Positions 18,455 to 26,954 of a stretch of DNA of 64,000 nucleotides are shown here, piece by piece. Every line of letters starts with the position of its first letter. Position 1 is the stretch's first letter. Made by a program: the position numbers and the translations under genes. This DNA is from Clostridium rhizosphaerae (GTDB lineage: Bacteria; Bacillota; Clostridia; Clostridiales; Clostridiaceae): NCBI RefSeq assembly GCF_016765585.1, contig NZ_JAESWC010000014.1, positions 248,001-312,000 of the forward strand, in the 5' to 3' direction. The notes under the pieces are model-generated. The model ran no database searches. It worked only from the letters and a program-made list of their open reading frames with translations, and was not told the DNA's origin.

Positions 18455-19006
18455 CTATTCTTGTCCAATTTTTCCGGCTTTCCCTTTTTTCTGCTCTGAT
18501 AATATGGTTTTCATCTGCTCGCAAATTAACAATCCCGTTGGTATTAATATTAATAATATAAATCCATAAACGCTTCCGGCAAATCTTGAAATATACCCTC
18601 CATATGGTATTCTAAAACTTACCTTACCAACAACCTGTTCTGGCTCTATAAGCTTGCCATCATCTGTATCATTGGCATCTCCTTTAGCTTTATACACATT
18701 TTTTCCATTTTGTAAAAATATTCCTATAACTCTATGTGTTACAAGCATATTCTCATTAGCTTTATAAGTTATTACATCGCCAACTTTGATATCTTCAGCC
18801 TTTATTGATTTATCAATAATTACATCTCCTGGATTAATTTTTGGTGCCATGCTTCCTGTCAAAATAGTCATAGGCTTATACCCTAGAAAGGATGGTATTT
18901 TATCCTTGCTTCCTTTTGCTCTTATAGACATTATTAAAGATAAAACAACTACGATTACTAAAGCACTAAAAAGTATATTTCCTACCAACTTAATAATTTT
19001 CTTCAT
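18455..19006 (-). CDS. sipW: SipW-type signal peptidase I
   Basis: 183-residue ER/archaeal-type signal peptidase. TM1 at 7-27, catalytic Ser52 in LTGSM, His91 in VTHRVIG replacing the usual Lys, an acidic KGDANDTDD region, and a C-terminal membrane segment (about 148-168). Ser-His peptidases of this type process TasA in Bacillus. It is first in the operon with two TasA-like genes and lies directly behind the riboswitch at 19073-19143. Confidence 0.92.
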   Translation of the reverse strand: MKKIIKLVGNILFSALVIVVVLSLIMSIRAKGSKDKIPSFLGYKPMTILTGSMAPKINPGDVIIDKSIKAEDIKVGDVITYKANENMLVTHRVIGIFLQNGKNVYKAKGDANDTDDGKLIEPEQVVGKVSFRIPYGGYISRFAGSVYGFILLILIPTGLLICEQMKTILSEQKKGKAGKIGQE

Positions 19007-19044
19007 ACATTTTACCTTTCTGACGAATTATATTTTTTATAAAT

Positions 19045-19076
19045 AAAAAATCCAATCTACTCTTTTGCAGATTGGG
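19045..19076 (-). terminator. Riboswitch-linked terminator before sipW
   Basis: Minus strand stem CCAATCT/AGATTGG followed by ATTTTTT. Its 5' arm overlaps the 3' end of the c-di-GMP-II aptamer, so ligand binding and termination should exclude each other. Confidence 0.8.
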
Positions 19077-19143
19077 TCGGTTGCACCACTGACTCAGTAA
19101 GTTTTAGGTGCCCACATACAAAACTTACCTCTATGTCTCCCAT
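19073..19143 (-). promoter_or_regulatory. c-di-GMP-II riboswitch before the sipW-tasA operon
   Basis: The minus strand has the class-II core: TGGGCACC, a variable stem-loop, then GGTGCAACCGACC. This matches from memory the core of the Clostridium acetobutylicum class-II aptamer (TTGGGCACTT...AGTGCAACCGACC). The overlapping terminator suggests an ON switch, as is known for several class-II members; direction here is inference. Confidence 0.88.
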
Positions 19144-19429
19144 TAAATTTATTTACACTTTTTACATTATTATTCTACTTTATTATTTTTACATATTTTG
19201 TAAAATATAGTTGTCGATACTGATTTTGTTTCATCATATAAGAATAATAATTCTTTATATTTCCCCTTATATTACAAAATAATCTAATGTAGGTTTTGTT
19301 AATTATTAATTAATTTATTAAGAAAACCAGCAAAATCAATATTCTACTAAAAAATATCAGCATAATTACTGTCGATTTTTTTTAGTATATCTTTTTACCA
19401 TAGAGCATATACTGATTAAGCTATTATTA
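19144..19429 (-). other. AT-rich leader region upstream of riboswitch
   Basis: About 290 bases with no open frame of interest. It should hold the promoter for the riboswitch-sipW transcript, but I cannot pick a convincing -35/-10 pair from the many AT-rich candidates. Confidence 0.3.
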
Positions 19430-19468
19430 AAAATGAAGCAGGCACTTCATATAAAGATGCCTGCTTCT
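19430..19468 (-). terminator. Second terminator after the 19586-25 kb matrix genes
   Basis: Minus strand stem GAAGCAGGCA/TGCCTGCTTC followed by ATTTTT. Confidence 0.75.
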
Positions 19469-19530
19469 ATTCATTTTCCTTATTATTTAAATGCTTATAC
19501 ATAATCATATGAATAGTTAACTTTTATATA

Positions 19531-19575
19531 CAAAAAAAGCTATCCCCCCACAAAAACTTCATGTAGAGAAATAGC
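19531..19575 (-). terminator. Terminator after the TasA-like gene at 19586
   Basis: Minus strand hairpin GCTATTTCTC/GGGGGATAGC followed by TTTTTTTG, immediately after the stop codon. Confidence 0.75.
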
Positions 19576-19585
19576 ATATGCCTTA

Positions 19586-20662
19586 TTAGTTTCCGAAATA
19601 GATAGAGTTTATTTCTTCAGAAATTGTATTACCATCTTTAATAAGTTTTACATCACAAATACTTCTATCTAAGCTGCATTTTAAATCATTATTCTTTATC
19701 ATCTCTTGAACTGCATTATACATAGGAGTTGAATTTTGATAATGTATATCATATTTATCATTATTCAAGTCTGCATGAGGTTGATTACCACACAATCTCC
19801 CGTACAGCTGATCCAGAACCTGCTGCTCAGTTAATTGACCCTTATCACCAGGTTCAGCATAGTATCCCTCTCCACCTACATCGAATAAGATCATATCGGC
19901 TTCATTAGCTGGTAAATCTCCATTGCTCGACTGATTATCATATGTTAACTTTCCATCCTTATTTTTAAAACTTCTAACATACTTACCATTTATCAAATCA
20001 AAGGTCCTAACTCTAGTACTGTTCTGGGGATTTGCCGGTGAAAAAGCTTCCGGTTGTCTCTGAACATTGTACTCTCCTTTGCTGCCTTTAAAGACATCGT
20101 GTTGGGAGATTGAGATAGTTATATTATCAAGTTTTAAATCAGCCAACTTAATTTTAGGGCTTTCCTGTCCATATCTATTGGAATTTTCTATAACCACTAT
20201 GTGATGTATAGTAGTGCCATGTTCTTTTTTATCTTCTGCTTTATCCAAATTACTATCATGCTTATCTATAGCTACACCCTTCCAGCTATAAAAGTTAGCA
20301 CTTACCATAGTACTTTTTCTGCTTATGTTCTTGGAATTATTCGCAATGCTTTCGTAGGTTTCATACTGATCTCTAGGAGCTGGAACATCTAACACCTGCC
20401 CGGTTAAATCCTTAATTATATATTTAGAAGCATCTGTTAACCACAATGGATAGCTTAAGCTTTGCTGGTTTTGATGTCCTGACAAAGTATCCTTAAATAC
20501 AGGCCCAGCTGAAGAATATAATTTAACCCTAAACTTAGGGAAGGCACCTGCGGATACAGTATTATTCTCGTTAGTAGTTTTATTTGTCAAAAAAGCAAAG
20601 GATCCAGCACTCATGAAACAGATTGTAATAAAAGCCAAAATTAAGATATATATTTTTCGCAT
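19586..20662 (-). CDS. Large TasA/camelysin-like secreted protein
   Basis: 358 residues from the ATG at 20662, chosen for its GGGGGAGGTACTG ribosome-binding site over the longer frame from 20689. Signal segment about 4-23 ends in GSFAFLTNKTTNENNTVSAGAF, the TasA-family pattern. The mature part is much larger than in its paralogues, is rich in Asn, Asp and Lys and contains a long insert (about 130-300) with no recognised domain. It is the last gene of its cluster, ahead of two terminators. Membership rests mainly on the N-terminus and context. Confidence 0.65.
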   Translation of the reverse strand: MRKIYILILAFITICFMSAGSFAFLTNKTTNENNTVSAGAFPKFRVKLYSSAGPVFKDTLSGHQNQQSLSYPLWLTDASKYIIKDLTGQVLDVPAPRDQYETYESIANNSKNISRKSTMVSANFYSWKGVAIDKHDSNLDKAEDKKEHGTTIHHIVVIENSNRYGQESPKIKLADLKLDNITISISQHDVFKGSKGEYNVQRQPEAFSPANPQNSTRVRTFDLINGKYVRSFKNKDGKLTYDNQSSNGDLPANEADMILFDVGGEGYYAEPGDKGQLTEQQVLDQLYGRLCGNQPHADLNNDKYDIHYQNSTPMYNAVQEMIKNNDLKCSLDRSICDVKLIKDGNTISEEINSIYFGN

Positions 20663-20676
20663 ACAGTACCTCCCCC

Positions 20677-21249
20677 TTACTTTGCCCAATTTGGATTGTT
20701 AGGTTGTGTCGCATAAATATTTAAATTGAACTTAAGTGTTTTGTTCTGAGCAGTATACGGTGTATCCTTATCTAGCTTTATTGTAATCTTACAGCTAGTT
20801 TTATCACCATTTTTAAGCAGTACAGGCTTACTGTTGTTCATTAAGTAAAAATACTTTTGAGTATTATATAATTCTTTTAGCGGACCTTCATAGCTGTTAC
20901 TTCCAATAACAAGCTTGTAGTTTAAATATGGCAGTAATGCCTCAATTCCATCTCCAGTAAAATTATCAAAGCTTACTTCTACTTTGCTGGTTAAAGTTCC
21001 AGTATTTTTAATAAAGAAATCAAAACTTTGATTGGCTCCCGGGATTAGCCCAGCAGCGTTTACTACAGCACTGCTGTATGGAGTTTTTCCGTCAATGGCT
21101 ATGAAATTTGAGTCAATATTTCCTATAGATAAATTAACGCTGTTTTGCACCTTCTGATTTACTACAAAGTACGAAAAGGTATAAGTAGTACTTGTATATA
21201 TGCATACCAAACCTAGTATAATTATTAATAGCTTTCTTTTACTTAACAT
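20677..21249 (-). CDS. TasA/camelysin-like secreted protein
   Basis: 190 residues. Signal segment 6-24 ends in TYTFSYFVVNQKVQNSVNLSIGNI, the family start. NTGTLTSKVEVSF carries the N-x-G-x-L motif and LIPGANQSF the family P-G turn. It ends with NNPNWAK, close to the NNPGWNN end of the paralogue at 22674. It overlaps the preceding LPKTG gene by 11 bases, so translation is coupled. Confidence 0.78.
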   Translation of the reverse strand: MLSKRKLLIIILGLVCIYTSTTYTFSYFVVNQKVQNSVNLSIGNIDSNFIAIDGKTPYSSAVVNAAGLIPGANQSFDFFIKNTGTLTSKVEVSFDNFTGDGIEALLPYLNYKLVIGSNSYEGPLKELYNTQKYFYLMNNSKPVLLKNGDKTSCKITIKLDKDTPYTAQNKTLKFNLNIYATQPNNPNWAK

Positions 21250-21967
21250 TAATACTACCTCCTTTTCTCAAAGAGGCTTCTTCTTTATGCCCAATAATTA
21301 AGAATCCGATTCCTGATATTGTTAATCCTATTACAACAAGTGTAATAAAATTATAGAATCCACCAGTTTTCGGCAAGGTTGTTATATTATCACTTACTGT
21401 AGTCCCATCGTCTAAGTTATATTGGATGCTAATATTAAACAGGTTCTGCAGGTCTTGAAATATATTGCCTGCCTCCTCTTGAAAATGAAGGCTTAATAGA
21501 AATTCCTTTTCATTATTTCCATCGATTTTAACCGGATTCTTCAGTATAGCCTTATTATTAAAATCCTCAAAGGTGCCCTCAAAAATAACATTGTTTCCAT
21601 CCTTAAGCTGAACCTTTAGATTTCTCAAAAATTCCTTATATACTTCTTCATCGGGATTAATAACTCTATTCAAGATAAAGTTATTTACTGATTGAACATT
21701 TACAGAAACATTCTTGATTTCTATTTCACCAGCGTTTGCATTCTTTATAAGAAATTGCTTGCCTAAAGTTCTCCCCGGATACCAAAACCCATCTTTATCA
21801 CTAAATATTTTGTCATCTCCATCGTTATTTTTTGAAACTATAGTAACCTTATTTTCAGTATTTTGCTGTGCACTTATCTTAAAATAGCTACCTGTAAAGA
21901 ACATAAATATTGTTATAGCTATAAAGGAAATGATAGTTTTTCTATTGATATATCTTTTAATCTTCAT
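21239..21967 (-). CDS. LPKTG-motif surface protein, possible matrix anchor
   Basis: 242 residues: signal peptide (about 10-32), extracellular domain, LPKTG at 198-202, membrane segment (about 206-226) and a 16-residue tail containing Lys and Arg. LPxTG marks sortase substrates, but no sortase gene is in the window and the tail is longer than usual. The extracellular domain shares FWYPGRTLGKQFLIKN with MWPGKTLEKEFYISN of the protein at 34302, so both are paralogues. By position it could anchor fibres to the wall, as TapA assists TasA in Bacillus; that is inference. Confidence 0.7.
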   Translation of the reverse strand: MKIKRYINRKTIISFIAITIFMFFTGSYFKISAQQNTENKVTIVSKNNDGDDKIFSDKDGFWYPGRTLGKQFLIKNANAGEIEIKNVSVNVQSVNNFILNRVINPDEEVYKEFLRNLKVQLKDGNNVIFEGTFEDFNNKAILKNPVKIDGNNEKEFLLSLHFQEEAGNIFQDLQNLFNISIQYNLDDGTTVSDNITTLPKTGGFYNFITLVVIGLTISGIGFLIIGHKEEASLRKGGSINVK

Positions 21968-21988
21968 AAATTCTCTCCTCCTTCACAG

Positions 21989-22606
21989 CTATTCACTCCA
22001 AGTATTGTTGTTCCACTGGGTGGATACTATATTTAATAGCTCTAGTGCATTATTGCTTAGTCTTATATTATTTTGATTTAGATCATTATTCGTTATATCT
22101 ATTGGAAGTTCGAGTTTTATTGTAAACGTAACTTTAGCATTATTTTTTAAATTATCAACATACCAAGTATTTTTATCATTTGCATCATTTCTTATAGTAA
22201 CATTTGCATCATTTCCTCTTGGGCTAACAGTTACTTTAAAGGGCGAACCATTTAAGAGCGTACCTTTTGTTATCTTCAATTTTGAACTTAGCGAGCCAGT
22301 ATTAGTAATAATAATGTCTTTTTCAAATGCATCTCCAGGTCTAAGGTTATTTGACTCAAGCCCTCCAGATAAGTTTTTAATATCTATAGAGTCATTTGAT
22401 ATATATTCATTTCCTTTTACAGCTACTGGAGCATACCTCCAACAATTCTGAGGGGTATCATTTGTTTCAATTTTTAAGTTTCCAAGAATTATTGATTGTG
22501 TGTCTGTTTTATCTCCAGTCCTAAAATAAGAATATGTCACTCTATTATTCAAACACACAATTATAATTATAGATAATATGAAAACTAACAGCTTATAACG
22601 CCTCAT
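21989..22606 (-). CDS. TasA/camelysin-like secreted protein
   Basis: 205 residues. Signal segment 5-22 ends in VTYSYFRTGDKTDTQSIILGNL, close to YFTDQKKTDVQSITLGNL of the protein at 22674, so these two are near paralogues. NTGSLSSKLKI carries the N-x-G-x-L motif and it ends with QWNNNTWSE. The gene follows 22674 and precedes the LPKTG gene with a 21-base gap. Confidence 0.8.
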   Translation of the reverse strand: MRRYKLLVFILSIIIIVCLNNRVTYSYFRTGDKTDTQSIILGNLKIETNDTPQNCWRYAPVAVKGNEYISNDSIDIKNLSGGLESNNLRPGDAFEKDIIITNTGSLSSKLKITKGTLLNGSPFKVTVSPRGNDANVTIRNDANDKNTWYVDNLKNNAKVTFTIKLELPIDITNNDLNQNNIRLSNNALELLNIVSTQWNNNTWSE

Positions 22607-22673
22607 CCATCTCCCTCCATATATAAATAATTACAGTACAAGCGTACTGTAATTATTTGTGTATATTAATATA

Positions 22674-23345
22674 TTAATTGTTCCAACCTGGATTGTTCCA
22701 CTGAGTTGCATCTACTTGAACGTCGAACTTAATGTTCTTATCCATTCCGCCATTATTTATTGAGCTATCAAGATATACCATAGTAAGAATTGCTATACTT
22801 TCACCTTTTTTTGCATCCAAAATAAATGAGCCAGGATTGGTAGCATCTACAGTTAATAAAACATCATCGCCAAGTGTTCCATCAGAATTCAAAGTATAAG
22901 CTTTAAACAAATGATTTCCGCACGGTAATAGAGCTGCAGTATTATCCATTCCTACAACTTGAGCATCTGCTATACTTAATTTTACCTTAGCATCTAATGA
23001 ACCAGTATTCTTAAGTGTGAAGGTCTTTCTAAGAACATCACCAGGCGCTACATTAGCTATATTGTTTTTGTCAGCCTTAACTATTTCGTCATATCCATTA
23101 TCAATTAATTCCAAAGCAGATTTAAGGTCGATTTTAGCAGCTTCTATATAGTTAGGTACTGCTCTTCCTACAACATCCCAGTTAGCATTTCCACTAACAG
23201 GTTGAAAATCCACATGCAAATTACCTAAAGTAATTGACTGTACATCTGTTTTCTTCTGGTCTGTAAAATAAGCAAAAGTTGCTCCTGTTGAACCTACTAA
23301 TAATGCTGCTGATAATAATAATGCTCCTATTGACTTTTTGTTCAC
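22674..23345 (-). CDS. TasA/camelysin-like biofilm matrix protein
   Basis: 223 residues from a GTG at 23345, chosen because GGGGG lies seven bases upstream; the longer frame from 23393 adds residues unlike a signal peptide. Signal segment ends in GATFAYFTDQKKTD. The mature domain has NVAPGDVLRKTF and KNTGSLDAKVKL, the two family turns. It stands right behind a SipW gene (23457) and is likely that enzyme's substrate and a major fibre subunit. Confidence 0.85.
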   Translation of the reverse strand: MNKKSIGALLLSAALLVGSTGATFAYFTDQKKTDVQSITLGNLHVDFQPVSGNANWDVVGRAVPNYIEAAKIDLKSALELIDNGYDEIVKADKNNIANVAPGDVLRKTFTLKNTGSLDAKVKLSIADAQVVGMDNTAALLPCGNHLFKAYTLNSDGTLGDDVLLTVDATNPGSFILDAKKGESIAILTMVYLDSSINNGGMDKNIKFDVQVDATQWNNPGWNN

Positions 23346-23456
23346 AATAATACCCCCTGGTTTATAAAATTTAATATTTCTTAAATTTTTCATGCTTATG
23401 GCTATGGCCAGTAACCGTAAACATATCTATATAAAAAGCGCGCTGTTTTACCAATA

Positions 23457-24056
23457 CTATTGAACTACTGTTTCTTCTGTCTTCTGCTTCTTTGATTCCT
23501 TTATATTTCTATATACCTCTGAGCCTGCTACATAGAAAAATAATAACCATATAGCTATTATTCCAGGCAGCCCCTTCAACTTTTGCAGGACAAAACCTAC
23601 GAATGGTATTCTAAATGAATATTTTCCTACTATCATATTTTCAGGTATAACATTTTCATCTGCAGTTTGGTTATTATCACCCTTAGTTTTAAATGCATAT
23701 TTTCCCTTATCATCTTTGTTAACTTCTATTATTCTATGTGTTGAAAGGAAGTTCCCTCCAAACATGTATGTTACTACATCGCCCTTCTTAAGCGAGCTCG
23801 GGTCTACCTTCTTTTCAATTATCAAATCACCAGGATTAAAAGTTGGCTGCATACTTCCAGATAAAACTGTGAGCCATCTATAGGATCCAACTGTTGGTAC
23901 TGCCCAATCTCTTCCTTTCGATTGAATATTCCCGTATACCGAAAGTCCAACCAATACTATAAGCAATGCAATAATTACATTCCCTGTATATTTCAAAGTT
24001 CTTTTAACAGCCTTATTACCAAAAACCTTTCTTATGTTTTCAACAATTTTTTTCAT
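23457..24056 (-). CDS. SipW-type signal peptidase I
   Basis: 199 residues from the ATG at 24056 (AGAGG ten bases upstream; the longer form would start with TTG at 24077). TM near 26-42, catalytic Ser68 in LSGSM, His107 in STHRIIE, KGDNNQTADEN region, and a C-terminal membrane segment. The Ser-His dyad puts it in the ER/archaeal class. It heads the TasA-like genes at 22674-19586. Confidence 0.92.
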   Translation of the reverse strand: MKKIVENIRKVFGNKAVKRTLKYTGNVIIALLIVLVGLSVYGNIQSKGRDWAVPTVGSYRWLTVLSGSMQPTFNPGDLIIEKKVDPSSLKKGDVVTYMFGGNFLSTHRIIEVNKDDKGKYAFKTKGDNNQTADENVIPENMIVGKYSFRIPFVGFVLQKLKGLPGIIAIWLLFFYVAGSEVYRNIKESKKQKTEETVVQ

Positions 24057-24291
24057 TGTTTCTTCGCCTCTTTCCAAAATATTAATTAATACAACAATTT
24101 AACTTTTGAATTTAAGCTATTCAGATTTTCCTACATATTATATTTATTCATTACTTCTTCAAGCTATTACCATAATCTTTTATAGGTAATGAATTTTTTT
24201 ATGTAAGTAAAATTTATTTTTTCATTTTCTTACATTCTTATATTTATTCAAGGTTTTCTATATTAGAAGGGTAATGCTACACTGTTTTTTA

Positions 24292-24840
24292 TTAAAATCT
24301 ATATTTTTTACCTTTTTTATTTCTCCCCTTATATACATTGATAAATATACTTAAAATAATTAGAAAACAAATAGTGGTTACTCCGGCAGTGCCTTTCATA
24401 AACATAATTACAAATCCAAGAAGTGGTACCCTAAATAAATATTTGCTTATTATATTTTCATCACCTACAGATTCCAGATCTTCCACATTATTATTATCAC
24501 CCTTAGTATTAAATAGCAGCTTCCCATCCTTATTTATTACATTTATTACTCTATGTGTGGTTAGGGAATTTCCAAACCTAAATGTTATAATATCGCCTTG
24601 TTTTAAATCATATGGGTTAATTGTTTTACCAACAATAACATCTCCTGCATTAAAAGTAGGACTCATGCTGCCTGATAAAACGGACATTATCTTGTAAGGT
24701 CCTAACCCTGGAATATAATCCTTTTGCCCCATACCCCTAATATTTATCAGTAAATAAAATACGATTAAAACAACTACGACTATAAATAATAGATCCATTA
24801 ATTTTTTAAAAATTGTTTTAAACAATTCGTTTTCCCCCAT
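24292..24840 (-). CDS. SipW-type signal peptidase I
   Basis: 182 residues. TM1 about 16-34, Ser58 in LSGSM, His96 in TTHRVIN, KGDNNNVED motif and a C-terminal membrane segment. The ATG at 24840 has no ribosome-binding site; a TTG at 24825 lies behind GGGGGAA and may be the real start. It is separated from the genes upstream by a terminator at 24889-24937, so it needs its own promoter, and from 23457 by 235 bases of AT-rich sequence. Confidence 0.9.
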   Translation of the reverse strand: MGENELFKTIFKKLMDLLFIVVVVLIVFYLLINIRGMGQKDYIPGLGPYKIMSVLSGSMSPTFNAGDVIVGKTINPYDLKQGDIITFRFGNSLTTHRVINVINKDGKLLFNTKGDNNNVEDLESVGDENIISKYLFRVPLLGFVIMFMKGTAGVTTICFLIILSIFINVYKGRNKKGKKYRF

Positions 24841-24888
24841 TTATACTTTTTTAACATACATATGCTTCAAATATCGGCTTATGCAGTA

Positions 24889-24937
24889 AAAAAATCGGAG
24901 CTGTATCAAAAGCTTTTTTTACCTTTGTTACAACTCC
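24889..24937 (-). terminator. Terminator after the Ser-Lys signal peptidase gene
   Basis: Minus strand GGAGTTGTA/TACAGCTCC hairpin followed by GATTTTTTTA. Confidence 0.75.
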
Positions 24938-25004
24938 TTATCAGGTGATTAGATTATATAATAATAGCATCAATAGATGCTGTTATTAGCAATAATTATA
25001 CCTT

Positions 25005-25547
25005 TTAAAGCTTCAAAGGCTTTGCTATTTTGTACGAAGGAAACAAGGAAACAACTGCATAACCCTTTATATCAGAAATTAACTGAGGCCCAACACTTGG
25101 ATCTCTGCTATCTAAACTTTCTCCCGGTTCACGGTTATCTCCAATGACAAAAACACTACCTTCTGGAACTACCTGCTCTTTCATATCCTCTGATTTTCCC
25201 TGGGCATAAACCTCAGGAACAGGACTATTGTTCACATAAACAACTCCATTTTTTATAAATATTTTATCTCCCGGCAGAGCAAGAACCCTTTTTATAATTT
25301 CATAGCCTTTTCCCTGCTCATTTATAATTGCAACATCTCCATACTTTGGCTTGCCAAAATGTGAAGAAAATTTATTTATAAGTATTAGACTATTATCCTT
25401 AAGAGTTGGACTCATAGAAAGTCCAGACACTTTAGTTAAGCCTATAGTATTAGTTATTAAGACATATATGATAAATAACTTTGCTATAAACTTTATCCAA
25501 TCAAATACTTGTGTTTTCATATTTACATTTTCTTTTGCAGCTTCCAT
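25005..25547 (-). CDS. Bacterial-type signal peptidase I (Ser-Lys)
   Basis: 180 residues with one N-terminal membrane segment (about 18-38). Catalytic Ser44 in SGLSMSPT and Lys86 in EIIKRVLALPGD, plus the GDNR...SLDSR box, are the SipS/SipT type, unlike the four SipW enzymes nearby. It lies 19 bases behind three genes for secreted helical proteins, so those, which have ordinary AxA-like signal peptides, are its likely substrates. Start supported by GGGGGAATACAAATATG. Confidence 0.93.
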   Translation of the reverse strand: MEAAKENVNMKTQVFDWIKFIAKLFIIYVLITNTIGLTKVSGLSMSPTLKDNSLILINKFSSHFGKPKYGDVAIINEQGKGYEIIKRVLALPGDKIFIKNGVVYVNNSPVPEVYAQGKSEDMKEQVVPEGSVFVIGDNREPGESLDSRDPSVGPQLISDIKGYAVVSLFPSYKIAKPLKL

Positions 25548-25565
25548 ATTTGTATTCCCCCCTAA

Positions 25566-26075
25566 CTATTTAGCCTGCTGTGAATTTGTATTGTTTGGTG
25601 CTTCATAAACTTGTTTAGGGGGATTATAGCTTTGATTTAAATTATCCATAGCGTTTTTAGCACTTTCTACAATAACATTTAATTTATCCTGTATCTGTTT
25701 TTTATCTGCTTCATTTGAAAACTTGGTACTATTTATTATGTTTGAAGCATAATCAATAACAGCCTGCTTTCTTTTTGTCTTTTCTTCTTCAGTAAACTTG
25801 TCTAAATCCTTCGAGGAAGCCTCCATTTTAAGCTTTAATTCTTTTGTAATCCTCTGCTTTTGAAGCTCAGTTTCTGATTTTACTGTCCTTTCTATCTCTG
25901 TTTTTGCTATGGTTGTTTTCTTATTAAACCAATTGTTTAACATTGCATTAATATCTCCATCAGCAAAAACCACTCCAATATTAGTAAATAACATACTGCT
26001 TATAATAACCGTCCCTATAACGGCTTTTTTTCTTGTCTGACTTTTCTTTTTTTTATTTATATCTAATCTTTTCAT
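25566..26075 (-). CDS. Secreted helical protein (QLxxWY family), short member
   Basis: 169 residues from the ATG at 26075 (AGGTGGGTGATTGG upstream). Basic N-terminus, signal peptide ending near VVFADGD, then a motif AMLNNWFNKKTTIAKTEI matching the QLxxWY motif of the next two proteins, followed by a charged, helical, probably coiled-coil region and a Pro/Asn/Gln-rich C-terminus. No named family recognised. Function unknown; the operon with a signal peptidase points to a surface or matrix role. Confidence 0.6.
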   Translation of the reverse strand: MKRLDINKKKKSQTRKKAVIGTVIISSMLFTNIGVVFADGDINAMLNNWFNKKTTIAKTEIERTVKSETELQKQRITKELKLKMEASSKDLDKFTEEEKTKRKQAVIDYASNIINSTKFSNEADKKQIQDKLNVIVESAKNAMDNLNQSYNPPKQVYEAPNNTNSQQAK

Positions 26076-26101
26076 GATCCAATCACCCACCTAAGTTTTA
26101 A

Positions 26102-26134
26102 ATTAAGAACCCTCCTGTGAGGGCTCTTAATTTA
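26102..26134 (-). terminator. Intercistronic hairpin
   Basis: Stem TTAAGAGCCCTC/GAGGGTTCTTAA with an ACAG loop but only a weak T run. It may reduce or process the transcript between the two helical-protein genes rather than end it fully. Confidence 0.5.
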
Positions 26135-26151
26135 TAATTGATTTTTATTTA

Positions 26152-26928
26152 CTATTTAGTAATTCCGGCTACTAAAGTATCTAAAGCAGTCTTAGCAGCA
26201 TCCTCAATTGACTTTCCAGCACTTTGAATTTCAGTTGTCTTGTCGCCCACTAGCTTATTCGTGTCAGCTTCTATTGCAGCTTCTGTATTTGTTATTTTTT
26301 CATCCATATGAGACTTAATTTCGCCTACTGCAGCTTTCTTTTCAGTATCTATCTTTCCATTAATAGAATCTTTTGCCGTATTAATTGTGTTAGTTAAAGT
26401 GCTCTCTGCTGATGTTTTAGTTGCTCCTACATTTGTATTAACTGCACTTAATGAAGCTGCTGCTTGATTATTAACTGCCTTGTTTATTTCTCCCTGTGCG
26501 TAATTCTGTCCTTGCTTTGCAAGACCATCGATATATATATTTGATGTAGTCACAAATCCATCGAATTGTCCTGGCATTCCTGCTTCAATTGTACCTTGCA
26601 TAGTTGTTATAGCATCCGTATGCTCCTTTAATGCTGCATTTATAGCATCATTTGCACGCTTTTCTTCATTTTCTCCTGCTGTCTTAACATCACTAACTGC
26701 TTTTCCTTTAGTTGTATTAAACCAACTTGTAAGATCTGGAATTTTAGTTTTTGCATAGCTAGTTACATCTAATGTAGCACTAGCTACAGCCTTTCCAAAT
26801 TGTACATCATACCAAGTTTTTAACTGTGCTCCAGCATTTGTACTTGCAAAAACTGTTCCTGTTCCGCCTACTAATGTAGCAGCTATAACTCCTGCAGCAA
26901 TTTTATTTTTTAAACCTTTTGTTATCAT
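26152..26928 (-). CDS. Secreted helical protein (QLxxWY family)
   Basis: 258 residues. Signal peptide ends near TVFASTNA; directly after it comes NAGAQLKTWYDVQFGKAV, shared with DAGKQLQKWYQGRYKTV of the protein at 26955. The rest is Ala/Thr/Lys/Glu-rich with heptad-like repeats such as INTAKDSINGKIDTEKKAA, suggesting long helices or coiled coils. No Pfam family recognised. Second gene of the four-gene operon ending in signal peptidase I. Confidence 0.65.
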   Translation of the reverse strand: MITKGLKNKIAAGVIAATLVGGTGTVFASTNAGAQLKTWYDVQFGKAVASATLDVTSYAKTKIPDLTSWFNTTKGKAVSDVKTAGENEEKRANDAINAALKEHTDAITTMQGTIEAGMPGQFDGFVTTSNIYIDGLAKQGQNYAQGEINKAVNNQAAASLSAVNTNVGATKTSAESTLTNTINTAKDSINGKIDTEKKAAVGEIKSHMDEKITNTEAAIEADTNKLVGDKTTEIQSAGKSIEDAAKTALDTLVAGITK

Positions 26929-26954
26929 TTTTATATTCCTCCTAAAAATTCAAT

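Noticed and set aside
19073-19143. First considered as a preQ1, cobalamin or fluoride riboswitch
   Set aside because: The core TGGGCAC...GTGCAACCGACC is that of c-di-GMP class II and occurs three times with compensating stem changes.
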